DNA of 64,000 nucleotides from Tissierella praeacuta_A (GTDB taxonomy: Bacteria > Bacillota > Clostridia > Tissierellales > Tissierellaceae). Within the stretch, counting starts at the first letter, position 1, and every line of letters starts with the position of its first letter. The notes beneath the pieces are model-generated. The model was given only the letters and a program-made list of their open reading frames with translations, was not told the DNA's origin and searched no databases. Made by a program: the position numbers and the translations under genes. Positions 8,877 through 17,147 of this stretch are shown piece by piece. The DNA lies in NCBI RefSeq assembly GCF_040396155.1, contig NZ_JBEBOY010000002.1:1-64000 (forward strand), written 5' to 3'.

Positions 8877-9939
8877 ATTCTAATAAATCCTTTAAAGCTG
8901 CATCAAATAGCTTTTTGAGATTTTCTTTATTTGTTGTATAGTAATACCTGTTATTTATAATACTAGGCTCAAAATTTAGTATCTCTAAATCTAATAATAG
9001 ATTTAGATGATAGGAAAGTGTAGCAGTAGTTAGATTAAAATAATCTGCTAATTCTTTATTATACCACGGCCTCTTGGAGGTCATTTTTAAAATTTCAATT
9101 CTTTTTTCGTCAGATAGTGCTTTAAATAATGCTTTATAAGTATCTAGTGTTTTTCTGGATTCAAATCTATGCTCAATAGTTTGACCACAGTACATAACTA
9201 AAGTATCTTTATAGGTAAAATAGAATAAACCTACATCAATAAAGAAACTCATATATATAATAACTTTATTATGGAGCTCAATTGCTTTAGAATAATCCCC
9301 CATACCTATGGTATTTATAAAATAAATAGGGTCCTTTTTAAAAGTCTTATTGTGGAAATCCCGCCTTTTTTCCATATAACTATAAACTGTCTTCTCAAAG
9401 GGCTTATAAAACTTTTCATAAAAACTTAATAGTACTTCTCTTGCTCTGTTCTTATATTCATCTGGATGATTTTTAAAATGTAAAAAAGAGGATGCTATTT
9501 TGTCAGAATAGTTTTCATTTAAAGCAAGTTTTAATTTTTCCTCATTGTCTAATGGAGCATCAAGTTCATAATATTTATAGGCTATTTTTACCATAGTAGA
9601 TGTGTCGATGGATGTTAAAGCTTCTATTAGTTCTAAAGGCTCTTTTATATCTTCCATTAGAACGAGATGAAAACAAACGTCTAATAATCTATAGATTTCA
9701 TCTGTTATAAATATTATATCATTTCGTAAAAATGGGGAAATATTAGTGTCCACATATTTTAGCCATTCCTTTACCTTTTCGTTTGGAGAAAAGTCCATAA
9801 TTTCTTTGGCAATATCTCTTTTAAGTTCCGGAGTGTTCCAATGGACCTGCCGTGATTTATTGATTCTATATTTTAGAACTGCTGTAATGAACTCTACCGC
9901 CTTATTGTACTGAATTTTACAGGGGAGATTAGATTCCAT
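8875..9939 (-). CDS. ArsR-family regulator with large N-terminal domain
   Basis: This 354-residue protein has an unassigned helical N-terminal domain of about 265 residues. An ArsR-type winged helix follows at about 270-345 (ALFKALSDEKRIEILKM, then a recognition region TATLSYHLNLLLDLEIL and a YYYTTNKE wing). No metal-binding ELCVCDL motif is seen, so it is probably not a metal sensor. Placing the DNA-binding domain at the C-terminus of a long protein is a variant arrangement. The gene diverges from oppA. Three TTCTAACA-type half-sites lie in the shared intergenic region, so it is the likely controller of the opp-tld operon and possibly of the fusion receptor at 3194. The start ATG has AGGAGG upstream. 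Confidence 0.85.
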   Translation of the reverse strand: MESNLPCKIQYNKAVEFITAVLKYRINKSRQVHWNTPELKRDIAKEIMDFSPNEKVKEWLKYVDTNISPFLRNDIIFITDEIYRLLDVCFHLVLMEDIKEPLELIEALTSIDTSTMVKIAYKYYELDAPLDNEEKLKLALNENYSDKIASSFLHFKNHPDEYKNRAREVLLSFYEKFYKPFEKTVYSYMEKRRDFHNKTFKKDPIYFINTIGMGDYSKAIELHNKVIIYMSFFIDVGLFYFTYKDTLVMYCGQTIEHRFESRKTLDTYKALFKALSDEKRIEILKMTSKRPWYNKELADYFNLTTATLSYHLNLLLDLEILNFEPSIINNRYYYTTNKENLKKLFDAALKDLLE

Positions 9940-10013
9940 ATTTTATCCTCCTAATAGTAGTATTAAGTCAATGATACATTATACAAAAAAATTATTCAAT
10001 ACTATAACGGAAC

Positions 10014-10045
10014 ATGTTAGAAGATTTTCTAACATAGTGTTAGAC
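10014..10045. promoter_or_regulatory. Operator array for opp operon (two overlapping dyads)
   Basis: ATGTTAGAA (10014-10022) and TTCTAACAT (10027-10035) form a perfect 9-bp dyad with a GATT spacer. TCTAACA (10028-10034) and TGTTAGA (10038-10044) form a second dyad sharing the middle half-site. The array ends seven bases before the -35 box. The same half-sites occur at 3154-3181. Binding by the divergent ArsR-type regulator is inferred. Confidence 0.6.
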
Positions 10046-10051
10046 AATTCA

Positions 10052-10080
10052 TTGACTTATGTTGAAAAATATTCTATACT
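10052..10080 (+). promoter_or_regulatory. Sigma-A promoter of opp operon
   Basis: TTGACT (10052-10057), a 17-base spacer and TATACT (10075-10080) give a near-consensus promoter. Transcription would start near 10087, about 43 bases before the oppA start codon. Confidence 0.75.
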
Positions 10081-10129
10081 AAAGTTAATAAAATTAATAT
10101 ACTTAATAACAAAAAAGGAGGATTCACAG

Positions 10130-11815
10130 ATGAAAAATAAGAAGTTTTTAGCATTATCAATGGCGATTTTGTTAATTTTACTTACTGTAACAGGCTGTGG
10201 AGAAAAAGAAAATGTAGCAGAAACAAATGGTGAAACAAATGGTGAGGCGGCTATTGACAGTGAACAATATCTAAATCTTTATTTACTCGCAGAACCAAGT
10301 ACCTTAGATTCTTCTAAAGGTTCAGATATGTATTCAAATAGAGTACTTTATAATGTATTAGAGCCGCTTGCTAGATTGGAAGAAGATGAGAATCAAAATA
10401 ACTTCCTAGTACCAGCAGGAGCAGAAAGCTGGGAACATAGTGAAGATGGTACTGTATGGACATTTAAAATTAGAGAAAATACATGGTCAGATGGGGTTAA
10501 AGTAAGAGCTCAAGACTATGAATATGGTATAAAAAGATCAGTAGCTCAAGAGACAGCATCACCTTATGCGTGGATTTTGATGTCTATTAAAAATGCAGAG
10601 AAGGTAAATAGTGGGAAACTTACAGTTGATGAGCTAGGAGTTAAATCTTTAGATGATAATACTCTTGAAATAACTTTAGAGTCAGCAACTCCATATTTTG
10701 AGCAATTAACTTATCAAAGAGTAATGTACCCTCAAAGACAAGATATAGTTGAAGCACAAGGAGATAAATATGGTTCAGAATTCGATACCTTAGTATATAA
10801 TGGACCATTTACTTTAACATCTTGGGTTCATAATAGTGAATTGCTTTTAACTAAGAACGATAATTATTGGGATAAAGATACTGTTAAATTACAAAATGTA
10901 AATCTGAAGATTATTTCAGATCAAAATGCTATTTACAACTCCCTAGCAAATGGTTCCTTTGATTCAGCAATGGTTAATAAGGGAGAATGGAAAGATAAGT
11001 TCATGAAAGATGAGAACTTAAATCATATAGAAATAATTTATCCAAGTATTAACTTCATGTTATTCAATACTCAAGATAAGGTATTTAAAAATGCAAATAT
11101 AAGAAAAGCTTTTACAATAGCTTTAAACAGAGAAGAATTAGCTGATACTGTATTCTATGGAGTACCTGCTCCAGCTTATGGTTGGGTACCACCAAGTATA
11201 AATATAGGTGATGACGAATATAGACAAGTAGCAGAATCACCAATTAAGAAATTAGCTGATGAAAATAAAGATCCTAAAGCACTTTTAATCAAAGGGTTAG
11301 AAGAATTAGGAATGGATACAGACCCATCCAAATTAACAGTAAAGATTTCCTTAGGCGGAACAGATCAATGGTTCAGAACTTATGGAGAATATCTACAACA
11401 AACTTATATTAAAACATTGGGAATTAATTTCCAAGTTGAGCAAATGGAATGGCCAGTATTTGATGGTAATGTAAAAAAAGGAGATTTCCAAATTGGTTAT
11501 ATGCAGTGGGGGGCAGATTTCAATGACCCAATTAATATGCTAAACTTATTTAAATCAGATGCACCAGCTATAGGTACTGGCTGGGCAAATGAAAGATTTG
11601 ATGAACTTATAACTTTAGCTTCTTCAGAGATGGATAGTGCTAAACGTTTAGAGTACTTTAAAGAAGCAGAAAATATATTATTATATGAAGAGGCAGTAGT
11701 AGCTCCAGTAGTATATCCAAGAGACCATGTATTTAGATATAAATATGTTCATGATTTACAAGTTACTCCATTTGGTACCCAAGGATATAAATATAGCTTT
11801 ACTCAAGGCAGATAG
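10130..11815 (+). CDS. oppA: Oligopeptide ABC transporter, substrate-binding lipoprotein
   Basis: This is a 561-residue lipoprotein of the SBP_bac_5 family. The signal peptide ends in the lipobox LTVTGC (Cys23), giving membrane anchoring on the outer face. Family features include EPSTLDSSKGSDMYSNRVLYN, WTFKIRENTWSDGVKV and IRKAFTIALNREELA. It binds peptides outside the cell and delivers them to OppBC. The start used is the ATG at 10130, preceded by AAGGAGG. An in-frame start at 9971 exists, but it would place the operator and promoter inside the gene and bury the signal peptide. A strong hairpin separates it from oppB, which usually lets the binding protein be made in excess. Confidence 0.95.
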   Translation: MKNKKFLALSMAILLILLTVTGCGEKENVAETNGETNGEAAIDSEQYLNLYLLAEPSTLDSSKGSDMYSNRVLYNVLEPLARLEEDENQNNFLVPAGAESWEHSEDGTVWTFKIRENTWSDGVKVRAQDYEYGIKRSVAQETASPYAWILMSIKNAEKVNSGKLTVDELGVKSLDDNTLEITLESATPYFEQLTYQRVMYPQRQDIVEAQGDKYGSEFDTLVYNGPFTLTSWVHNSELLLTKNDNYWDKDTVKLQNVNLKIISDQNAIYNSLANGSFDSAMVNKGEWKDKFMKDENLNHIEIIYPSINFMLFNTQDKVFKNANIRKAFTIALNREELADTVFYGVPAPAYGWVPPSINIGDDEYRQVAESPIKKLADENKDPKALLIKGLEELGMDTDPSKLTVKISLGGTDQWFRTYGEYLQQTYIKTLGINFQVEQMEWPVFDGNVKKGDFQIGYMQWGADFNDPINMLNLFKSDAPAIGTGWANERFDELITLASSEMDSAKRLEYFKEAENILLYEEAVVAPVVYPRDHVFRYKYVHDLQVTPFGTQGYKYSFTQGR

Positions 11816-11824
11816 TTTAAATTT

Positions 11825-11862
11825 ATATAGCAGTCCATAGACATGTCTATAGACTGCTATAT
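11825..11862 (+). terminator. oppA-oppB intercistronic hairpin
   Basis: The stem pairs about 18 bases on each side with one mismatch (TATAGCAGTC with GACTGCTATA, then ATAGACA with TGTCTAT). No good T run follows, so it is more likely an mRNA-stabilising or attenuating hairpin than a full stop. Confidence 0.65.
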
Positions 11863-11888
11863 TGCTAAATAAGCAAAGGAGGAAGATT

Positions 11889-12824
11889 ATGGGTAAGTAT
11901 ATAATGAAAAGAATTGGATATATGATTCTTACTCTATGGGTTGTTGTAACTATTACTTTTTTCTTGATGCATAGTATACCAGGAGATCCCTTAGCTCATA
12001 TGGCTAAGAATTTGCCAGAACAAATTAAGTTAAATTATTATCAAAAATATGGATTGGATAAACCTGTTATAGTTCAATACGGAACATTTCTGAAAAATTT
12101 AATTACAAAGGGAAATTTAGGGGAATCTCTAAGATATCCAGGTAGGTCAGTTACAGAAACTGTACTAACAAATGCAAAGGTATCAGGTAGACTAGGCTTC
12201 CAAGCAATAGCCATAGGTATTACTATAGGTATTACTCTTGGAGTAATTGCTGCTTTAAATAGAAACAAATGGCCAGATTATTTAGTTATGTTTATAGCAA
12301 TTTTAGGTATTACTGTTCCAGTATTTATTATTGCTGCACTTTTGCAATATACATTATCGGTTAAGTTTGAGCTTTTACCAACTACTGGCTGGGGCAAATT
12401 TAAGCATACTATTCTTCCTACAATAGCTATGTGTTTTAGTTCCATAGCCACATATGGAAGATATATGCGTTCAAATGTGTTAGAAGTATTAAATCAAGAC
12501 TATATTCTTACAGCTCAGGCAAAAGGTGTAAGTCCTTTTAATGTTGTAAGAAAACATGTACTTAGAAATGCAATACTTCCTGCTATTACCATACTTGGAC
12601 CACAAATTGCAGGAATATTTACAGGTTCTTTTGTTATTGAAAGGATATTTGGTATTCCAGGATTAGGCTCATATTATATTACTTCCATTAATGATAGAGA
12701 TTATACTATGATTATTGGAACCACAGTTTTCTATGCAGCATTATTTGTAGTAGCTCAATTAGCAGTAGACTTACTTTATGGTGTTGCAGACCCTAGAATT
12801 AGAGTTTCAAAAAATAGCAAATAG
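11889..12824 (+). CDS. oppB: Oligopeptide ABC transporter permease
   Basis: This is a 311-residue membrane permease of the BPD_transp_1/OppB type, with about six helices. It has the N-terminal MKRIGYMILTLWVVVTITFFLMH segment and a cytoplasmic EAA-type loop (LTAQAKGVSPFNVVRKHVLRNAILP). It pairs with OppC to form the channel for peptides. The ATG at 11889 follows AAAGGAGGAAGATT. The upstream in-frame start at 11862 lies in the hairpin and is not favoured. Ends 10 bases before the oppC start. Confidence 0.95.
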   Translation: MGKYIMKRIGYMILTLWVVVTITFFLMHSIPGDPLAHMAKNLPEQIKLNYYQKYGLDKPVIVQYGTFLKNLITKGNLGESLRYPGRSVTETVLTNAKVSGRLGFQAIAIGITIGITLGVIAALNRNKWPDYLVMFIAILGITVPVFIIAALLQYTLSVKFELLPTTGWGKFKHTILPTIAMCFSSIATYGRYMRSNVLEVLNQDYILTAQAKGVSPFNVVRKHVLRNAILPAITILGPQIAGIFTGSFVIERIFGIPGLGSYYITSINDRDYTMIIGTTVFYAALFVVAQLAVDLLYGVADPRIRVSKNSK

Positions 12825-12834
12825 GAGGTCCAAA

Positions 12835-13755
12835 ATGGAAAGCATTTCAAAAGATAAATTTAGAAAAATTGGTATAGATCCATCATCAAATGAAGCCATG
12901 GCACGTCCTAGAGTCGGTTATTGGCAAGATGCTTGGAGAAGACTTAAAAGTAACAAAGTTGCAATGTTAGCCATTGTGATACTTTTAACCATATGTATAA
13001 TGACTGTAATAGGACCACATATAAACGGTTATAAATATGAGGAAATGGATTCTACAAAGATTAATCTGAAACCAAATAGTGAGCATTGGTTTGGTACAGA
13101 TGAATTAGGACGTGATGTTTTCTCTAGAGTATGGCAAGCAGGTAGAACATCTATGATAATAGGTATTGTAGGTGCATTTATTTCTACAATAGTGGGAAGT
13201 ATTTATGGTGCCTTTTCTGCATACTTTGGGGGAAAAATAGACAATATTATGATGAGAATAGTTGAAGTTTTAACTTCTATTCCATATTTAATAATAGTTA
13301 TTATAATTTCCATAGTTACAGAATCAAGAGACATAGGAACCTTGCTTTTAACTTTAACTTTAACTGGTTGGTGCAGTATGGCAAGACTTGTTAGGGGGCA
13401 GATGCTACAAATAAAACAGCAAGAATATATTATGGCAGCAGAAGCATTAGGAGTTAGTCCTTGGAAAATAATCATAAAACATTTAATTCCAAATTCTTTA
13501 GGTATAGTTATAGTAACTATTACTTTTGATATTCCGGGGTATATCTTTGCTGAGTCATTCCTATCCTATCTTGGACTTGGACCTCAGCCACCAGCAACTT
13601 CATGGGGTGCTTTAGCATCAGCTGCACAGCAAAACTTTATATTTTATCCGCATCAATTGTTTTTCCCGGCTCTTATGATTGCTTTAACCATGTTGTCATT
13701 TACATTACTAGGTGATGGACTTAGAGATGCTCTAGATCCTAAACTAAGACAATAG
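12835..13755 (+). CDS. oppC: Oligopeptide ABC transporter permease
   Basis: This is a 306-residue permease of the OppC type. It has an N-terminal OppC_N segment (RPRVGYWQDAWRRLKSNKVAMLAIV), the WFGTDELGRDVFSRV motif found in this subfamily, and the EAA loop (MAAEALGVSPWKIIIKHLIPN). The start ATG at 12835 is preceded by AGGAGG. An earlier in-frame start inside oppB is not supported by a ribosome site. Twelve bases separate it from oppD. Confidence 0.95.
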   Translation: MESISKDKFRKIGIDPSSNEAMARPRVGYWQDAWRRLKSNKVAMLAIVILLTICIMTVIGPHINGYKYEEMDSTKINLKPNSEHWFGTDELGRDVFSRVWQAGRTSMIIGIVGAFISTIVGSIYGAFSAYFGGKIDNIMMRIVEVLTSIPYLIIVIIISIVTESRDIGTLLLTLTLTGWCSMARLVRGQMLQIKQQEYIMAAEALGVSPWKIIIKHLIPNSLGIVIVTITFDIPGYIFAESFLSYLGLGPQPPATSWGALASAAQQNFIFYPHQLFFPALMIALTMLSFTLLGDGLRDALDPKLRQ

Positions 13756-13766
13756 GAGGGAGAAAA

Positions 13767-14792
13767 ATGGAAAAGGTACTAGAAATTAAAGACTTAAATA
13801 TATCATTTCATACTTATGCAGGAGAGGTAAAGGCTGTTAGAGGTATTAGTTTTGACGTTCACAAGGGAGAAACATTAGCCATTGTTGGAGAATCAGGTTG
13901 TGGTAAAACTGTTACAGCAAAAGCTGTCCTAAGACTATTAAAAACTCCACCAGCAGAAATAAAAAAAGGTTCACAGATTTTATTTGATGGTGAAGATGTT
14001 GTAGAAATGGATAAAAAAAGACTGCTTTCCTATAGAGGGGAAGATGTAGCCATGATATTCCAAGACCCTATGACATCTTTAAACCCGACTATGACAGTAG
14101 GTAAACAAATAATGGAAACTTTACAGATTCATAAAAAGATCAGTAAGAAAGAAGCAGAAACAGAGGCAATAAAACTTCTTAAGTTAGTAAATATTCCAAA
14201 TGCAGAAGAAAGAATAAATCAATATCCTCACGAACTATCAGGTGGAATGAGACAAAGGGTTATGATAGCTATAGCTTTATCTTGTAATCCTAGGGTGCTT
14301 ATTGCAGACGAGCCAACTACTGCCCTTGATGTAACTATTCAAGCTCAGATTATGGATTTATTAAAGGAATTAAAAGATAAATTTGGTACTGCTATTATTC
14401 TTGTAACTCATGACCTCGGAGTTGTTGCAAACTTTGCAGATAGAATTCAAGTTATGTATGCAGGAAATATTGTGGAAACTGGAACTAAGGAAGAGATATT
14501 CTATAATAGCCAGCATCCATATACCTGGGCACTGCTTAACTCTGTACCAAGTGTAGATACAAAGAGTAAGGAAGAGCTTTACTCATTAGGTGGTACACCA
14601 CCAGATTTAATTCTTCCATTACCAGGTTGTCCGTTTGCTTCAAGATGTGAGCATGCAATGGAAATATGTAAAGAAATGAGACCAGAAGAAACTAATCTTT
14701 CAGGTACACATAAAGTAAATTGCTGGTTACAGCATCCGGATGCTCCTAAAGTAGACAGAGTAAGGAACTTAGGAGGTGGAAAAAATGAGTAA
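13767..14792 (+). CDS. oppD: Oligopeptide ABC transporter ATP-binding protein
   Basis: This 341-residue ATPase has Walker A GESGCGKT (about 38-45), the Q-loop FQDPMTSLNPTMTVG, the ABC signature LSGGMRQR and Walker B VLIADEPTTALD. The C-terminal oligopeptide/dipeptide extension (GTPPDLILPLPGCPFASRCEHAM) is typical of OppD/DppD and often carries an Fe-S or structural Cys cluster. It powers import with OppF. Its 3' end overlaps oppF by 8 bases, suggesting translational coupling. Confidence 0.95.
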   Translation: MEKVLEIKDLNISFHTYAGEVKAVRGISFDVHKGETLAIVGESGCGKTVTAKAVLRLLKTPPAEIKKGSQILFDGEDVVEMDKKRLLSYRGEDVAMIFQDPMTSLNPTMTVGKQIMETLQIHKKISKKEAETEAIKLLKLVNIPNAEERINQYPHELSGGMRQRVMIAIALSCNPRVLIADEPTTALDVTIQAQIMDLLKELKDKFGTAIILVTHDLGVVANFADRIQVMYAGNIVETGTKEEIFYNSQHPYTWALLNSVPSVDTKSKEELYSLGGTPPDLILPLPGCPFASRCEHAMEICKEMRPEETNLSGTHKVNCWLQHPDAPKVDRVRNLGGGKNE

Positions 14793-15741
14793 GGATAATT
14801 TAATAGAAATAGTAGAGTTGAAAAAATATTTTCAAGTAGGAAAAAATGCAACTTTAAAGGCTGTAGATAATGTAACTTTTAATATAAAAAAAGGTGAAAC
14901 CTTAGGCTTAGTTGGTGAGTCTGGATGTGGAAAGACTACTTGTGGTAGAACAATTTTAGGTATTTATCCAGCTACATCAGGTCAAGTTTTATTTAATGGA
15001 AAAGATGTTCATAAAATGAATAGAGCAGAAAAACTTGAGTTTAAGAAGAATGCTCAAATTATATTTCAAGACCCATATGCTTCCTTAGATCCTAGAATGA
15101 CCATAGGCGATATTATAGGTGAAGGCATGGATGTTCACTTAAATTTAAGTTCTAAGGAAAGACAAGAAAAAATACACGATTTACTGAAGAAGGTAGGCTT
15201 GAATCCTGAGCATGGTTCAAGATTCCCCCATGAACTATCAGGAGGGCAAAGACAAAGGATAGGTATTGCAAGGGCCTTAGCAGTACAACCACAATTTATT
15301 ATGTGTGATGAGCCTATTTCTGCTCTTGATGTATCTATTCAAGCTCAGATAGTAAATCTTCTTATAAAATTACAGAGGGAAATGGGGTTAACTTATTTGT
15401 TTATATCCCATGACCTTTCCATGGTAAAACATATATCAGACAGAGTAGGGGTAATGTATTTAGGTTCCATGGCAGAATTAGCAAGTAATGATGCCTTATA
15501 TGACAATCCATTACATCCATATACAAAGGCATTAATATCTGCTATACCAGTGGCAGATCCTAGTGCAGAGGAAACAAGAAATAGAATAAAATTAGAAGGT
15601 GAAGTACCATCTCCTATTAACCCACCAGATGGATGTAAGTTTGTTAAGAGATGTGTTTATGCAAAGGACATATGCCATAAAATGACCCCACAACTAAAAG
15701 AAGTAGAAACGGATCATTTTGTAGCTTGTCACTTATATTAG
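14785..15741 (+). CDS. oppF: Oligopeptide ABC transporter ATP-binding protein
   Basis: This 318-residue partner of OppD has Walker A GESGCGKT, FQDPYASLDPRMTIG, the signature LSGGQRQR and Walker B FIMCDEPISALDVS. The C-terminal oligo_HPY extension (SPINPPDGCKFVKRCVYAKDICH) is present. The ATG at 14785 lies after GGAGGTGGAAAAA and overlaps the end of oppD. The earlier in-frame start at 14776 lies inside that ribosome site and is not favoured. tldD follows after only 18 bases, so the operon continues into peptidase genes. Confidence 0.95.
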   Translation: MSKDNLIEIVELKKYFQVGKNATLKAVDNVTFNIKKGETLGLVGESGCGKTTCGRTILGIYPATSGQVLFNGKDVHKMNRAEKLEFKKNAQIIFQDPYASLDPRMTIGDIIGEGMDVHLNLSSKERQEKIHDLLKKVGLNPEHGSRFPHELSGGQRQRIGIARALAVQPQFIMCDEPISALDVSIQAQIVNLLIKLQREMGLTYLFISHDLSMVKHISDRVGVMYLGSMAELASNDALYDNPLHPYTKALISAIPVADPSAEETRNRIKLEGEVPSPINPPDGCKFVKRCVYAKDICHKMTPQLKEVETDHFVACHLY

Positions 15742-15759
15742 AAAACTAGGGGGGATTTT

Positions 15760-17145
15760 ATGTTAAGTAAATCCATAATTGAAGATATATTTTTTGAGGC
15801 CTTAGCTAATGGAGGCGACTTTGCTGAAGTATTCATGGAAGATAATTTTTCTACAGAAATAGCCACTGTAGGAGGTAATATTGAAAGAGGCATGAGCGGC
15901 AGAGATTTTGGTATAGGAATTAGAATATTTTCAGGATTAAGATATGTTTATTCATATACCAATGATTTATCTAGAGATAACCTTATAAATATTACTAGAA
16001 AGGCAGCAAGAACTATTAAAGAAGATAAAAAAGATATTGCAGTAAATTTTGATAAGAAAATAATCCCAATAGAGCATCCATATAGATTGTCCCCATCAAA
16101 AGTAAATTTTGCAAATAAAATGGAGTTTACAAAGAGGGCATATAATGCTGCTAAATCCTATGATGAAATCATATCTCAGGTTACAGTAAATTATCTAGAC
16201 CAAGAGCAAAATGTATTAATAGCTAATACTGAAGGAGTCTATGCAGAAGATAAACGAGTAAGGACTAGAATGTTAATTGTAGTAGCTGCTGAGTATAATG
16301 GACAAATAGAGACAGGATATATTGGACCTGGTGCATTGATGGGCACTGAGTTTTATGAAAAGATAAGTATAGAAGATTATGCAAGGGAAGCTGCTAGAAA
16401 TGCTAAAACCATGGCAATGGCTGATTATTGCCCTGCTGGAAATATGCCAGTAGTTGTAGACAATGGTTTTGGCGGGTTAATGTTCCATGAAGCATGTGGT
16501 CATAGTTTAGAGGCTTCATCTGTTGCTAAAGGTCTTTCAGTTTTTTCTAATAGAATAGGAGAGAAAATAGCTTCAGATGTAGTTACTTTAATAGATGATG
16601 GTTCCATTACTAATTCTTGGGGTTCTCTTGGAGTAGATGATGAGGGAATGAAAACTCAAAGGAATGTTTTAATTGAAAATGGAATCTTAAAAGGATATAT
16701 GATAGATAAATTAAATGCTAGAAGGATGAATATGGCACCTACAGCTTCAGGACGAAGGCAAAACTATAGATTTGCTCCAACTTCTAGAATGACTAATACC
16801 TATATAGATAATGGTACTAGTACAAAGGAAGAGATAATCGGAAATACAGAAAAAGGCTTGTTTGCTAAATACCTTTCAGCAGGTTCTGTAAATCCAGCTA
16901 CAGGTGATTTTAACTTTTCACTTTCAGAAGCTTATTTAATTGAAAATGGCAAAATAACTAAACCAGTTAAAGGGGCAACTCTAATAGGAAACGGAAATGC
17001 AATACTTCAGGATGTAGATATGGTAGGAAATAATCTTAAAATAGGACAAGGATATTGCTATGCAGGAAGCGGAGCATTATTTATTGGTGCTGGACAGCCT
17101 ACCATTAGAGTTAAGACTATGACTGTTGGTGGGAGGGAAGAATAG
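15760..17145 (+). CDS. tldD: TldD-type zinc metalloprotease subunit
   Basis: This 461-residue protein carries the HExxxH site of the TldD subunit (FHEACGHSLE, about 245-254) and the family segments GGNIERGMSGRDFGIGIRIF and TNTYIDNGTSTKEEII. TldD and TldE form a heterodimer that cleaves unfolded or small peptides in the cytosol. In E. coli it matures microcin B17 and degrades CcdA. Here the pair sits in the opp operon, 18 bases after oppF, behind a GGGGGG ribosome site. That suggests the imported or a related peptide is its substrate. Family identity is secure; the substrate is inferred from context. Confidence 0.92.
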   Translation: MLSKSIIEDIFFEALANGGDFAEVFMEDNFSTEIATVGGNIERGMSGRDFGIGIRIFSGLRYVYSYTNDLSRDNLINITRKAARTIKEDKKDIAVNFDKKIIPIEHPYRLSPSKVNFANKMEFTKRAYNAAKSYDEIISQVTVNYLDQEQNVLIANTEGVYAEDKRVRTRMLIVVAAEYNGQIETGYIGPGALMGTEFYEKISIEDYAREAARNAKTMAMADYCPAGNMPVVVDNGFGGLMFHEACGHSLEASSVAKGLSVFSNRIGEKIASDVVTLIDDGSITNSWGSLGVDDEGMKTQRNVLIENGILKGYMIDKLNARRMNMAPTASGRRQNYRFAPTSRMTNTYIDNGTSTKEEIIGNTEKGLFAKYLSAGSVNPATGDFNFSLSEAYLIENGKITKPVKGATLIGNGNAILQDVDMVGNNLKIGQGYCYAGSGALFIGAGQPTIRVKTMTVGGREE

Positions 17146-17147
17146 AT

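Noticed and set aside
9971..10129. Long N-terminal extension of oppA
   Set aside because: It would bury the lipoprotein signal peptide and cover the operator and promoter; ATG 10130 has the AAGGAGG site.
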